Shown one piece after another: positions 45,713 to 55,739 of a DNA stretch of 64,000 nucleotides (the first letter of the stretch is position 1; every line of letters begins with the position of its first letter). The stretch is from Powellomyces hirtus. Its lineage: Eukaryota > Chytridiomycota > Chytridiomycetes > Spizellomycetales > Powellomycetaceae. The translations under genes and the position numbers were made by a program. Below the pieces are notes generated by a model, which saw only the letters and a program-made list of their open reading frames with translations, was not told the origin of the DNA and searched no databases. Location of the stretch: the NCBI GenBank assembly GCA_025526995.1, contig JAHLKG010000013.1, positions 736,408 to 800,407 on the forward strand, written 5' to 3'.

Positions 45713-45757
45713 TCGCTCGCCGCTCTTAGCTTCATTACGCCTGCCATGTCCCTATCA

Positions 45758-46105
45758 TCATTCCTTGTCTTCTGTTTGGTCGCCAAAGACAGCAACAGGC
45801 TCTTCTGTCTTACCCCTCGTTGCTGCACGGCGGACATCAAACGACTTCTTTGGGGCTGCCTTCTTTTTGGAGTCTTCATCCTCCTTCTTTGGGGCTGCCT
45901 TTCGTTTCCTTGGAGTCTTTGGCTTGGATTCGCGGAGTAGTTCTTCGACGCGGTTCTCTGCCAAGTCCTTGTAGAAGGCGTCTAGGATCTCCCTCCTGAC
46001 ATTTTCAGGGACTATGGAGAACACTGGGTCGTCTTCAAAAGTTTTAACAATAGCGTCCACAGAAGCCTTGTCTTTAAATGTAGATGTCTCTCGGTTAAAG
46101 TACAT
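45758..46105 (-). CDS. element protein, basic C-terminus, unknown function
   Basis: 115 residues, starting at the ATG at 46105. The N-terminal half is a mixed helical segment (VDAIVKTFEDDPVFSIVP; REILDAFYKDLAENR). The C-terminal half is Lys/Arg/Pro-rich (TPRKRKAAPKKEDEDSKKKA), as in DNA-binding or packaged core proteins. It is the first gene inside the left repeat and is divergent from the next small ORF. No homologue recognised; a nucleic-acid-binding virion or nuclear protein is a guess. Confidence 0.6.
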   Translation of the reverse strand: MYFNRETSTFKDKASVDAIVKTFEDDPVFSIVPENVRREILDAFYKDLAENRVEELLRESKPKTPRKRKAAPKKEDEDSKKKAAPKKSFDVRRAATRGKTEEPVAVFGDQTEDKE

Positions 46106-46409
46106 GTTTTAATTATGAAGCTTCAAAATCTTTTTTTCATTCCTAACGCAGCTCCATCTGTCATTCGGTGGGATAAGTAAGGTAGAAAAACAAGAGTGCC
46201 AAATCAATGGTTCCGCTTCTCATCTCAGTGATGGAAACTCCCTTGGTATCGGAAAGATTAAGATCCAATCAATCTTCCCAATCAAAAACTCACGGTGCAA
46301 ATTAGTGTACGCGTCGCCAAACCGTACTGGTCATTTTCTTCCTTGGAGGCAGTTTATCGCGTCTTGCCTAGGACGTTATAAGCTTGTTACTTTAGTATAA
46401 CAAAAAACA
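46106..46409. promoter_or_regulatory. divergent intergenic region inside the element
   Basis: 304 AT-rich bases between two outward-facing small genes; probably holds both promoters. No ORF. Confidence 0.4.
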
Positions 46410-46754
46410 ATGAATTCGCCAAACGCGTCGCGTACAGTTGAATGCAACACGGAACACGAGTTCATACAAATTGCAATAGAGTACCGAAAGATTCATGGTG
46501 ATAATATAATGTGGATTGTAAGGCCCACTATCGAGAATAGAGGGCTCTTTCACAAATTGCTTTTGTATACCTCGTTCGTACATGTGTACAAAAGCAAGAT
46601 GCTTTGGAAGAACCGTAAAGGATTCATAGCATTCCAAAACATAAAGTCAGAGGACGGCAAACGGCACCAGCTCCTTGTCTTTGCTAGGTACCAATGCAAA
46701 AAGTTGGAGATTCATGATTTTTTGCAGATCAGTTACATTGACGAGAAGTACTAA
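46410..46754 (+). CDS. element protein, 114 residues, unknown function
   Basis: An intact ORF with a mixed alpha/beta look (HEFIQIAIEYRKIHGDNIMW; FARYQCKKLEIHDFLQISYI). It overlaps the end of the convergent fibre gene by four bases. No motif is recognised. Confidence 0.6.
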   Translation: MNSPNASRTVECNTEHEFIQIAIEYRKIHGDNIMWIVRPTIENRGLFHKLLLYTSFVHVYKSKMLWKNRKGFIAFQNIKSEDGKRHQLLVFARYQCKKLEIHDFLQISYIDEKY

Positions 46755-49700
46755 GAGGCTGCTATCAGTTGACCAGATAATTTCGATATGCAGTTCCAAT
46801 CCAAACCAGCGGTGTAGCAAGCGATTGTAGGGTTGAACTTTAACGAAATTATATCATTCGCGTTCAGTAGCAAATGAAATGTGCCTTGCACGGTTGAATA
46901 CTGGTTAGGGAACTGGGCATTGATGGTTGCTTGAGTGGAGATACGGTCTGGAGGTAGTTCTCCATTGACTTCAATGCAGAACATTATATTGTTATTCCCT
47001 ATAAAGTTGGTCAATCCAATCGAAACGTGGAATTGCCAAAGACCAGTTTTTGGAATAACATAGTCATAGGTCCCGTTCCTCCAACCAGATTGAACTCCTT
47101 TGTTGTATCTAGTTGTAGTGACCATTTGAATTTTGGTTACAACGTTGGCTGGTAGATTCTGGTAAGTAGTAATCTGCATGTTGTCAACCATGAAAAACGT
47201 GGGTACTTTTGAATCCACGGATCCATTGAGACTCAGATTCCCCACTGCATCCAATCGAGCGATTTGAGTAGTGCCCCCATACCACTTGAACCCTAAAGTG
47301 TTATTTGTATTAGGCACTGAATTCCATATGTGTCCCCCTTCCATCCCCACCGCATAATCGACATAGTCTGCAGCAATTTGTGGATAGAGGACGATTTTGG
47401 TTCCAGTCGACCGAGTTGAAAATGTCGGCGCTTGAACTCCAGCCGAAGAGAAATGAATCAAATTTCCGCTTGAAGCAGTGTTTGTAAGATTCAACAACCC
47501 GCCATTAAGCGCCAATTTACCAGTCATGTCTATGGTTGCTACTGCTATTTCGCTTTGACCAGCCAGTCGAGTGAAAAAGTAAAACGGTGTACCGTTGGCC
47601 CCAACCCCCCTACCGTCGATACGGAGAGCAGCCGCTCCACTTGTCGTAATAGGGGTGTGGCGGAAGTTAATCCCAATATTGAGGAGAGGGGTTGAACCCC
47701 CTACTTCAGTCATTATTCCGCAGGGAATTGTTCCTGTTCCAATGTTGATTGATTTCTGAACGCTTAGGCCTCCAGCTACCTGGAGGGCACCGGTTGTGGA
47801 AGAGGTGGACTCTCCTGTTGGCGTTATTACAACTGAAACAACTGGACTTAGATTTAGCGAACTTCCTGCTGTGGTGATACTACATGCGTTACCAGTATTC
47901 ATGTGAATGCGAGCACCTAGAGTTGCCGCGTCCCCATCATAGAATTGGATTCTCTGTGAAGTAGTTGTTCCGAATGCTGCGAGTAGTCCTCCGGTATCTG
48001 CTGCGACAGTTTTCATAAAATTGTTAACATTTCCTACAAACAAGTTTTTACCGATTCCAACACCTCCTGAAATCTGCAAGGCGCCGCTCGATGCCGATAC
48101 GGAATCCTCAGTGGAGATAATCTTTACAGCAGAGTGATCGAGGGCCAGCGGAAACCCGGCGGTGGTTGTTGTAAGACTAAAGGAAAAGTGACAGAAGGTA
48201 AAAGGTGTTCTTGTTCTGAGACACACAAGTCTTATGTACTTGTAGGAGCCTGCCGTAAAGTTTAGCGTATGACTTGGGACGTCTGGTATATTATCTTGGT
48301 CGACCGCCACTGTCATGGTCCCGGTTGATTGTCCAACTAGCACCGCGATTCTCAGAGGCATTGATGGAGAGGGTTCGCCGAGTCTTTGATAAATTGTCAC
48401 GGAAGAGATTGTTCGAGCAGCGGGGAGATCTACGGCAATCCATTCGCCCGGTACGAACGTACTATTTGAGTCAATCCAAGAGGCTGTTGAAGTAGTATAT
48501 ACACCAGTTGTCGAGTTATAAGTACCGTTTCCAGAGACCCATGGAGCGGTTAACCGTTCCGATTTGAAACCTCTGTAGGCTTCATATCCAGCCGAGTAGA
48601 TGCTTGAAGCCGTTAAAGTGTAAGTTCCATTCAAATGTTCCCACGTTGTTGGAGTAGAGGTTCCTGCCGTAAGGGCAGCTCCCCCTGCTGGAGGAAGAGG
48701 GACGGGGACTGTATCACTGCCCTTGATTTTACTCCAGACGGTGATCTCTTTGGAGGATGTAGTCCCTCCGGTTTCCAGAGAGACCACTCGACCCGTGAGG
48801 TTCGTGACATTAGTGTTTGTAGTAGTCAAGGATCCTATGGAGGCAAATGATCCATCAACATAAGTTTTGTTCACAAGATGGTTACCTAGAGTCGGCGCAG
48901 TGGCTACCGTAAGGTTTCCACTGTTGACAACCATACCTCCATCGAAAATATCAACGATTGAAGCATTTGTATTTGTCCCCAGACGAATCACTTTAGAGCC
49001 TGATGCTCGAATGATTGCATCTCCGGTTTGCGCATTTGAAAACCATTGTGTGTTTGCGCCACAACGTCCAAAGGACACGTTATCTGCTATAGACAGCGCT
49101 ACGCTTCCAGTGTTGGTTATATTGATGTAGCCATTGACCGATAATGCTGTAAGAGTCCCAACGGAAGTTATCTGCGTTTGGGCCGGATTTACAGAAAGAG
49201 TAGCTCCCGATTTCGAGAGCCCCGTACCTGCAGTGATTAGGTCCTGCTTGGAGGTGGAGAGGGAATCAACAGATGCTTTCGTTGCAATGATTCCCGGGTC
49301 ATAGCCCAAAGTGGACCCATTTAGCGTTAGGCCTGATGAGATGCTAATATTGTTCTGTTTCGATGTCTGGAGAGATGAAATATTAGATTCGGCTGTACCT
49401 ACACGGGTAGTCAAGGCGTCAACTGATGCCTTTGTTCCAAGAACGCTACTATCATAGCCTAAAGTCGACCCATTTAGCGTTAGGCCTGATGAGATGCTAA
49501 TATTGTTCTGTTTCGATGTCTGGAGAGATGAAATATTAGATTCGGCTGTACCTACACGGGTAGTCAAGGCATCAACAGAACTTTTGGTTCCAATAACGGT
49601 ACTATCAAAGGTCAAAGTCGACCCGGTGAGCGTCAGGCCCGTTCCTACAGAAAGGTTATTCTGCTTCCCGGTGAGCGTATTTTCAGCAGTGGTTACTCGT

Positions 49701-52700
49701 GTTGTAAGCGATGTCAGATTGGTGTTAGTCCCCCCCAAGGCTGTAATGGTTGCATACGTAGCATCCGTGAAGGTTCTATTCACAAGATGAGCTCCAATTG
49801 TAGGAGCTGCCGAAGCAGTGATAGTTTGTGAGAAGGTTGCATTGGATCCTGCGAGACCGTTACCAATAAACAGAGGTTTGTTAATCGTTACGGAATCCAA
49901 TGGAGTGAATAGTTCAAGGCGGACCCCACAGTAAGCGTACCCCCCGCCGTTAGTTAAACAGACCAACCTTATATAACTGTATGCTGTAGTGTTCGTCGAG
50001 GGGAACCATTTTGGATCACGGTTGGAATCGCTCCAACCAACGGGTGTAGACTGGTGATACAACAGATTCCAGGTTACCCCATCGCTCGAACCTAATATGC
50101 AGAATGTCTGGGGCATCCCAAGGATGTTGCCTCCATCCCTATAACGCAGCCTTGTAGCAGAGATACTTTTCGCTGCGGGGAGCTGGATTTGAATCCATTC
50201 TCCCTTGTACGAAACTCCCGCCGCTGTGGTTTCAGTTGTTCTACTGGACGTACCACCTGCACCCGTATACAGGTTTGTGAAGTACAGGGACGATCCCCAG
50301 TTGGCAAATGCCTTATGTGATCGGTTAACGTTATCACTATGCGAACAGGATATAACGTACGTTCCATTTCCCCACGCTTCTCCGGCCACGGTGGTTGTGG
50401 AGGGCTCACTATCTGTAAAGAAGACCGTGGAGGGGACCCATCGCTGCATCCCAAACACAACGTCACCAATGGCAGAGATTGTCTCTGATTGGTACGAGTT
50501 GATGGAAAGGACGTTGCCAGTCTTGACAAGCCCTTTTCCAACGGTTATGGGGCTGTTACTTTCCAAAATAGACACTTTGGCTTCCACAGCATCCAGAGCG
50601 ATTTCTGCCCCATAGAGTCGCCCGCCGTGGTTGGCGACTGATGACTCAGCAATGAGCAAACGCGTGTCCAATGGTTGAACGAGAGAACTAACGGTCTCAA
50701 TGGTCCAAGGCCTCGATATCTTCTCTTCAAACTCCCAAGTCTTTTCCAAGTTCATTCCATAGCACCACCTCCCAACCCTTACGTCCTCTGGCCAGGAGTC
50801 GAACATCAATGTTGTGCGTCTAGTATCCTTGTCTGAGTGAATAACAACATTGGATCCTTCGGACCAGATGTAGTTTCCATCATCATCGAGATCGTAGATT
50901 GGATTTCCATTCTCGTCAACTTGATCAGTACCGTCCGGATTCTTCTTCTTCTTGCGTTCCCGCTGGTACCCGAATATTACAGCAAACCCACCTAGGAAAC
51001 CAAGTAGCAAAGGGAGCACGCCAATAATGGGAAAGATCGGCACCAGAGGTATGGGAGGGATCGGGGGAAAAGGGATCAGCGGGAGGGGAAAGATCAAACT
51101 TGTTGGACTTGTCGACTGCACAACTTCATTGTTTTCGTTCTTCAGTGTGTCATCTTCGTTATCAGTCTTTTTCTCATCATCATCATCGTCCTGGGTCTTC
51201 AGGTTTTGGCTCGAGATTATGTAGCCAAACGCAGCGCTTCCAGTGACTGTTATTCCCATGCCCGCTGAAATGTTTAATGTATTTGAAATAGTCTTTCCAC
51301 TAACTGAAATACCACCCCCCCCACTGTAAGGGGTCTCCTCTGGGATGTTCACTGATATAGTTTGTCCCGAAATCGTCACATTGGAGCCTGCTGTATAGGG
51401 TTTCAATGTTGTGGAAACGGTGTTTCCCTGCACTTGGATGTGTTCGCTTCCTTGCAGATCGAGTGCCACGCTGTTGCCTGTTCTCTTTAAGCCCGTCTCA
51501 AAGGTCATGTTCTCCTTGATTGTGTTAAGTCCAACCTTCTCTAGTGCCCCCTCGACATTAAGCGCCAAAACGACATCGTTGTTGGTGCCCTCTCGAAGCC
51601 GCACTCCATTTGCCGATTGGAAAATGTAGCCACCGCTTATCTTACCATTCCCGTCGATCTTAACAGATGACCCATTAACCAAAGGAGAAACATTAACACC
51701 TAGATTGTTGTTGGCATCAACTTGTAAAGTTGCATCAGTGCGAACATTGAGAAGCCGTCTATTATTGGTTTCTGGTGCTACATCAATAGCCGAGCCACTT
51801 TGAATATACTGTGCTACATATGACTGCGTTACAGCCTCGTTTGAATTGGGATTGAAATTCTGACTAAGTTCTACATGCGGGACGGACAGCTCAGAGAGCG
51901 TGTCATTGTATTCCAGCCGACTAGAAACGTTAAACCCATCGAAGACCCCGTAGAATGGAATCTTATTGTTTCCTTTGGACTTGATAGCCAGGGCCTTGCC
52001 TCCAAACGATGCAAGTGTGTTCTTCTGGGTAAAGTCATCCGAGGTCCGCAATCTGATTAAAGAGATGTCTGTATCAGGTACTTCATCCGTCAGGTCTGCC
52101 AATGCGTCGTAGCCCAACTCGGTCAATTCATCCATTCCCATGTCAAAGATTCCACCGTTGTGAAGCGCCCCCAAGGGCTTCAGCACATCCTCAGTGTTAC
52201 TCACCAGTTCTCCGTCCTCCAGTTTCAGGCCTCGGCCGTAATTGAAAGTAATCGACCCGTCCTCCCCCCGCGCGATTGGCTCCGTCAAGGTTTCACGAAC
52301 AACCGAGAGCTGCCCTTCGGCATTCACCTGCAGTGTTGAATCATGGTCGAGTGTTAATTTACTTTCAGAATCAATAAATAATGGATCAGAGTAATCAAGT
52401 CCCAGCATCCCATGTTGGACCTTGAGTGACTCGTCAAGTAGTAGTTTAATCCCGTTGGCATCTCTGGCCAAAGGCGCCTGCAATGTTTCGGGAACAACCG
52501 AGAGATCTCCGTCTTCCTTGATCTCCAACGAGGCGTCATGGAACAAGGAGAGGCCTTCTTCTGTAACGCCAAATGGTGCCGCGGTAATTAGTTCAACGGT
52601 TTTGGATTCCATTTCATGACTTAGCGGAAACTCATACACATCCGGCTTGTAGTTCAGGACACCCTCATCTATCGATAGGTACTTGTCGTCAATCTCCAAT

Positions 52701-52939
52701 CCAAGGGACACAATGCCCTCCCCTTCTTTGGTGACAGTGATTGGATCCAAAGATGTAACATCGTTAACCAACAAAGGACCGTGCTTGTTCTCTATGGTAT
52801 CTGCAGCGACTTTTTGGAATCCAGTAATCTTGCTATTGGCAGTGAATGCCTTCATGTTGCCCGAGACAACGGGACTAATGAGGTTGGTATCCTCTAGATT
52901 TCGCAAGCCGGAGGACGTTCTACTGTTCAATCCGGACAT
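46751..52939 (-). CDS. giant fibre/spike-like structural protein, 2062 residues
   Basis: One uninterrupted ORF, a third of the element. Residues ~40-270 are short beta repeats in fibre-shaft style (SLEIKEDGDLSVVPETLQAP; STLQVNAEGQLSVVRETLTE). A Pro/Leu/Ile-rich hydrophobic segment at ~615-660 (PPIPLVPIFPIIGVLPLLLG) looks membrane-spanning. Residues ~836-1016 and ~1416-1596 each resemble a discoidin/F5-8C-type carbohydrate-binding module (GEWIQIQLPAAKSISATRLR; GEWIAVDLPAARTISSVTIY). Between them are 51-residue tandem repeats (SVDALTTRVGTAESNISSLQ). The last ~150 residues resemble a trimeric C1q/TNF-like head (KTGLWQFHVSIGLTNFIGNN). A trimeric host-attachment fibre is the best inference. Confidence 0.75.
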   Translation of the reverse strand: MSGLNSRTSSGLRNLEDTNLISPVVSGNMKAFTANSKITGFQKVAADTIENKHGPLLVNDVTSLDPITVTKEGEGIVSLGLEIDDKYLSIDEGVLNYKPDVYEFPLSHEMESKTVELITAAPFGVTEEGLSLFHDASLEIKEDGDLSVVPETLQAPLARDANGIKLLLDESLKVQHGMLGLDYSDPLFIDSESKLTLDHDSTLQVNAEGQLSVVRETLTEPIARGEDGSITFNYGRGLKLEDGELVSNTEDVLKPLGALHNGGIFDMGMDELTELGYDALADLTDEVPDTDISLIRLRTSDDFTQKNTLASFGGKALAIKSKGNNKIPFYGVFDGFNVSSRLEYNDTLSELSVPHVELSQNFNPNSNEAVTQSYVAQYIQSGSAIDVAPETNNRRLLNVRTDATLQVDANNNLGVNVSPLVNGSSVKIDGNGKISGGYIFQSANGVRLREGTNNDVVLALNVEGALEKVGLNTIKENMTFETGLKRTGNSVALDLQGSEHIQVQGNTVSTTLKPYTAGSNVTISGQTISVNIPEETPYSGGGGISVSGKTISNTLNISAGMGITVTGSAAFGYIISSQNLKTQDDDDDEKKTDNEDDTLKNENNEVVQSTSPTSLIFPLPLIPFPPIPPIPLVPIFPIIGVLPLLLGFLGGFAVIFGYQRERKKKKNPDGTDQVDENGNPIYDLDDDGNYIWSEGSNVVIHSDKDTRRTTLMFDSWPEDVRVGRWCYGMNLEKTWEFEEKISRPWTIETVSSLVQPLDTRLLIAESSVANHGGRLYGAEIALDAVEAKVSILESNSPITVGKGLVKTGNVLSINSYQSETISAIGDVVFGMQRWVPSTVFFTDSEPSTTTVAGEAWGNGTYVISCSHSDNVNRSHKAFANWGSSLYFTNLYTGAGGTSSRTTETTAAGVSYKGEWIQIQLPAAKSISATRLRYRDGGNILGMPQTFCILGSSDGVTWNLLYHQSTPVGWSDSNRDPKWFPSTNTTAYSYIRLVCLTNGGGYAYCGVRLELFTPLDSVTINKPLFIGNGLAGSNATFSQTITASAAPTIGAHLVNRTFTDATYATITALGGTNTNLTSLTTRVTTAENTLTGKQNNLSVGTGLTLTGSTLTFDSTVIGTKSSVDALTTRVGTAESNISSLQTSKQNNISISSGLTLNGSTLGYDSSVLGTKASVDALTTRVGTAESNISSLQTSKQNNISISSGLTLNGSTLGYDPGIIATKASVDSLSTSKQDLITAGTGLSKSGATLSVNPAQTQITSVGTLTALSVNGYINITNTGSVALSIADNVSFGRCGANTQWFSNAQTGDAIIRASGSKVIRLGTNTNASIVDIFDGGMVVNSGNLTVATAPTLGNHLVNKTYVDGSFASIGSLTTTNTNVTNLTGRVVSLETGGTTSSKEITVWSKIKGSDTVPVPLPPAGGAALTAGTSTPTTWEHLNGTYTLTASSIYSAGYEAYRGFKSERLTAPWVSGNGTYNSTTGVYTTSTASWIDSNSTFVPGEWIAVDLPAARTISSVTIYQRLGEPSPSMPLRIAVLVGQSTGTMTVAVDQDNIPDVPSHTLNFTAGSYKYIRLVCLRTRTPFTFCHFSFSLTTTTAGFPLALDHSAVKIISTEDSVSASSGALQISGGVGIGKNLFVGNVNNFMKTVAADTGGLLAAFGTTTSQRIQFYDGDAATLGARIHMNTGNACSITTAGSSLNLSPVVSVVITPTGESTSSTTGALQVAGGLSVQKSINIGTGTIPCGIMTEVGGSTPLLNIGINFRHTPITTSGAAALRIDGRGVGANGTPFYFFTRLAGQSEIAVATIDMTGKLALNGGLLNLTNTASSGNLIHFSSAGVQAPTFSTRSTGTKIVLYPQIAADYVDYAVGMEGGHIWNSVPNTNNTLGFKWYGGTTQIARLDAVGNLSLNGSVDSKVPTFFMVDNMQITTYQNLPANVVTKIQMVTTTRYNKGVQSGWRNGTYDYVIPKTGLWQFHVSIGLTNFIGNNNIMFCIEVNGELPPDRISTQATINAQFPNQYSTVQGTFHLLLNANDIISLKFNPTIACYTAGLDWNCISKLSGQLIAAS
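49314..49570 (-). repeat. 153-bp tandem repeat inside the fibre gene
   Basis: Two units with a 153-bp period (51 codons). About 104 bp (49314-49417 and 49467-49570) are identical at DNA level, which suggests recent unequal exchange. Confidence 0.9.
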
Positions 52940-53036
52940 GTCTTATAGTTACTAGATGACCCAGAGATAAATTCAGCTCAGCTAGGAGCTGTGAGCTTAG
53001 GTAAACATGTCACGACGCGTCTTGCCCCACGCGACT

Positions 53037-54593
53037 TTACATAACTTTTTGTTGTTTGGCAGGTCTTGTTGCACCTACTGCTGCAGGTCGCTTCTTTCTA
53101 AGTCCTGTTGCTTCTTCAATCATTGGATTCACTTCAAAGTTTGGAGGAATGGCAAAGTCGACGTGTGGCTGACCGCGTAACTTGGCAATCGGTCGAAGGA
53201 GGCCAGCCGCTACGGCTTCCGTTCGTTGCGGGCGGGGGTCTATCACGGCCGTTGCATCGATCTGTGCATTGATGTTGCGTCCACGGCGTTGTTTAGTTAC
53301 CGCCTTGACGGACCTTAAAGTTATTTCCTCGACATCAGCATCAGTTCGTTGCTTCTTGTGAACAGTTGGTCTCCCAGGGGCACCGGCTAGTGCAACTCGC
53401 TTCACGCTTGGATTCAATCGGAACGCCTCTGGAAGATCTCCAACGCGTGGCTTTTGCGCAGGACGTCCGGAATCCTCCTCTGCATCATTGCTTCGCTTTA
53501 CACCACGGGTTGATACAGGATCCAATGTTTGCGCTCTGACTCTAGGATTTATGGTTTCGACCTGAACTTCCCTCGAGGGCTCCATCGGCCCCAGGGCAAT
53601 CCTTTCTTGTGCGGCATCCACAGTTCGTAGCACGGCCTTTTCAACTGTTGGCTTCTCCTTCTTGGGAGCCTTCAACCTTGCATAAGGCTTGCGACGAAGA
53701 TTGGCAAACGGAGAATGTGCAGACGCTGCAACAAAGGTATCTCGAGACATTTCAGTATTGGCAATGATATCCTCGACCTCTCTTGGATCGTTAATGGTCG
53801 TCAAGGCAATCTCTGCCTTTACTTCAATAGGTTCTGACTTGATGTAGAACGAATCCGTCATCTCTTCGTCTCTCTTTACATCAACAACACCCATGTCCGG
53901 GAAGGTGCCCGGCATCACTGGATCCTGATACTCGAAAGGATTACTTACGACAGGAGGCTTGAGGACGCTGCTGGAGCCCCAAGTGATAGTACCGGCCCCC
54001 GTTGCATTGTCGATGGAGATGGCCTTCTCCCTTGTAAGGATAACAGGGTTGATACGTGTGGAATTGGCGTTCAACTGATCGGCAGACTGCGGTACCTCGG
54101 GGAGATCGTGGGGCGCTTCAAACATCATACCAGTTGCAGCAGTTGTTGCGGCGTTGTAGTGGAACACATTGCCTTTGGTATCAGGGACAGGTAAGCCACT
54201 GGTGGAGGTAGAAGTTCCAATGCTTACGGTGTGATTCCTCCTAGATGGAGTGATGGAGTCGAGGTACCTTTCCTTTGCTCGAAAGTCCCGTTCGGCCTTC
54301 ACATATTCTTGGCCGTCCTTGTATGCCTTGGTATGATGTTCTCCAGCCGACATGCGCATGACTTCCGCAGACGATACTTGCTTTTCACGAACGGGGGCGG
54401 TATAGTTCTTCTTGGTGGCCATGTCCTTGTCATGGATGTTCCGGTTCCAAGAGTACGTCACATTGGGGCGGCCGTATTCGTCGAGGTCATTGTAATCCAA
54501 TGCCTGCCCGATCTGGTGTCGTTGGACATTAGGCACACCTTTACTCTGGTTGATTCCCTGGAACTCCAGGTAGTTTGCTCTATAGAAAGCCAT
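53037..54593 (-). CDS. element protein, 518 residues, probable virion component
   Basis: An intact ORF starting 12 bp from the divergent gene at 54606. The N-terminal ~100 residues are polar and aromatic (MAFYRANYLEFQGINQSKG), then a long low-complexity, Pro/Arg/Lys-rich chain with repeated short motifs of the form R-x-P/V-x (INPRVRAQTLDP; LRKKRPAAVGATRPAKQQKV). The strongly basic C-terminus suggests contact with DNA, as in core or cement proteins of related viruses. No homologue recognised. Confidence 0.6.
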   Translation of the reverse strand: MAFYRANYLEFQGINQSKGVPNVQRHQIGQALDYNDLDEYGRPNVTYSWNRNIHDKDMATKKNYTAPVREKQVSSAEVMRMSAGEHHTKAYKDGQEYVKAERDFRAKERYLDSITPSRRNHTVSIGTSTSTSGLPVPDTKGNVFHYNAATTAATGMMFEAPHDLPEVPQSADQLNANSTRINPVILTREKAISIDNATGAGTITWGSSSVLKPPVVSNPFEYQDPVMPGTFPDMGVVDVKRDEEMTDSFYIKSEPIEVKAEIALTTINDPREVEDIIANTEMSRDTFVAASAHSPFANLRRKPYARLKAPKKEKPTVEKAVLRTVDAAQERIALGPMEPSREVQVETINPRVRAQTLDPVSTRGVKRSNDAEEDSGRPAQKPRVGDLPEAFRLNPSVKRVALAGAPGRPTVHKKQRTDADVEEITLRSVKAVTKQRRGRNINAQIDATAVIDPRPQRTEAVAAGLLRPIAKLRGQPHVDFAIPPNFEVNPMIEEATGLRKKRPAAVGATRPAKQQKVM

Positions 54594-54605
54594 TCTCTTT
54601 ACACT
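54594..54605. promoter_or_regulatory. shared TCTTTACA-containing start region
   Basis: Only 12 bases (tctctttacact) separate two divergent start codons. The octamer TCTTTACA recurs in the 35-base gap between the ATPase and minor-capsid starts (about 55717), so it is a candidate late-promoter motif. Confidence 0.45.
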
Positions 54606-54947
54606 ATGGAAGCGATTTATTTTCCAAAGCTACAAGAAAAAGAGGGAATGGGAAAATTCTTTGCCAACTTAAAGAAAAAGGCTAATACATTCATCTCTCA
54701 TGCACCAGACTACGCCAAGAAGGCCCGCCATTTTATCAACACAGCGGTTGGACACGCAGGCAAGGGAGCGAAGTTTATCACAAATGTTAACGACGCCGTT
54801 CAGGACTCTCCATTATTCTCTGATAAGATTAAGGAGACATCTCGGCGCGTTGATTCCACGGCGACGAAGGGTGTAAGAAGATTGCAAGATATCAACAAAC
54901 AGGGTCAAGAGTTCATAGATAAGGTTCAAGGAGGGGAGTTGAATTAG
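54606..54947 (+). CDS. small amphipathic element protein, pVI-like candidate
   Basis: 113 residues. After MEAIYFPKLQEKEGMGKFF come Lys-rich amphipathic helices (ANLKKKANTFISHAPDYAKK; VGHAGKGAKFITNVNDAVQD). Small amphipathic proteins encoded beside the capsid genes in adenovirus-like and Polinton-like elements act in membrane disruption or capsid assembly; this role is inferred from position and composition only. Confidence 0.55.
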   Translation: MEAIYFPKLQEKEGMGKFFANLKKKANTFISHAPDYAKKARHFINTAVGHAGKGAKFITNVNDAVQDSPLFSDKIKETSRRVDSTATKGVRRLQDINKQGQEFIDKVQGGELN

Positions 54948-54990
54948 AGATTAGGCACAGGGCAAGCAAGCTATAAATCCACGAGACACA

Positions 54991-55704
54991 CTAGTAATAG
55001 TCCTTGAAGCCATCCTTGTCGCAGTATCTATACATGGTTTTGGCGTCATCGGCTGCCAAATTAATATAACAGAATGAATAAGGCTCCCGGGTGCACTCGA
55101 TAAGATATTCTAGAACTTCCTTTCGGTTCTTATACGCAGAGGTGAGCAGTCGCGCCAAGATTTCCATGTCTTCCGCATTGTTCTTAAAAATGATCCATTC
55201 CGTGGTGTTATTCTTTTGTTTCGATGACAACTGCGATCGAACGGACTGCACGACAACTATGGAGGAACACAGGGTATGTCTTCCTTTGCAGTATAGATTG
55301 GACAGTTCCTTGTTGAGATTTTTCCCTTGAGCATCGTTTCCTGCATCGTCTATGTAAAGCAAACATGTCCGCCCATCCTCGGCCAATTCCTTTTGTTCAT
55401 TGAGGATCTCTCTAATGGTGGTGTTATTGACTTCATCCGTAAAGTATATGTTCCTATGCTTTGTTTTGTTAGCCAACTGTTGGATGCTCTTATCATAGAG
55501 CACAGTGTCAGACATGATGATTACACGGTCGAACACATTGGCATAAACTTCGTCAATCAAACCACATACCAAAGCGGATTTTCCACTCTTTCTTGGAGCG
55601 ACTATGGTGGTACAAATGGGAACATCCTGAATATCGAGCGGGATTCGAGGATCTCGTACTTTCTTTTTAGTAGGAAAGATGGGCTTCGGCTTGTACGAAG
55701 GCAT
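54991..55704 (-). CDS. genome-packaging ATPase (A32/FtsK-HerA type)
   Basis: 237 residues from the ATG at 55704 (MPSYKPKPIFPTKKK); the frame runs on upstream, but the shorter start leaves room for the divergent minor-capsid gene. Walker A is TIVAPRKSGKSALV, with Lys42 as the phosphate-binding lysine. Walker B is TCLLYIDDAGND. A sensor-like segment SSIVVVQSVRSQL follows. These features match the packaging ATPases of Polintons, virophages and nucleocytoplasmic viruses, which pump DNA into capsids. Confidence 0.88.
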   Translation of the reverse strand: MPSYKPKPIFPTKKKVRDPRIPLDIQDVPICTTIVAPRKSGKSALVCGLIDEVYANVFDRVIIMSDTVLYDKSIQQLANKTKHRNIYFTDEVNNTTIREILNEQKELAEDGRTCLLYIDDAGNDAQGKNLNKELSNLYCKGRHTLCSSIVVVQSVRSQLSSKQKNNTTEWIIFKNNAEDMEILARLLTSAYKNRKEVLEYLIECTREPYSFCYINLAADDAKTMYRYCDKDGFKDYY

Positions 55705-55739
55705 TAATATTTCCTCTTCTTTACATAAAGCAGAGAAGA

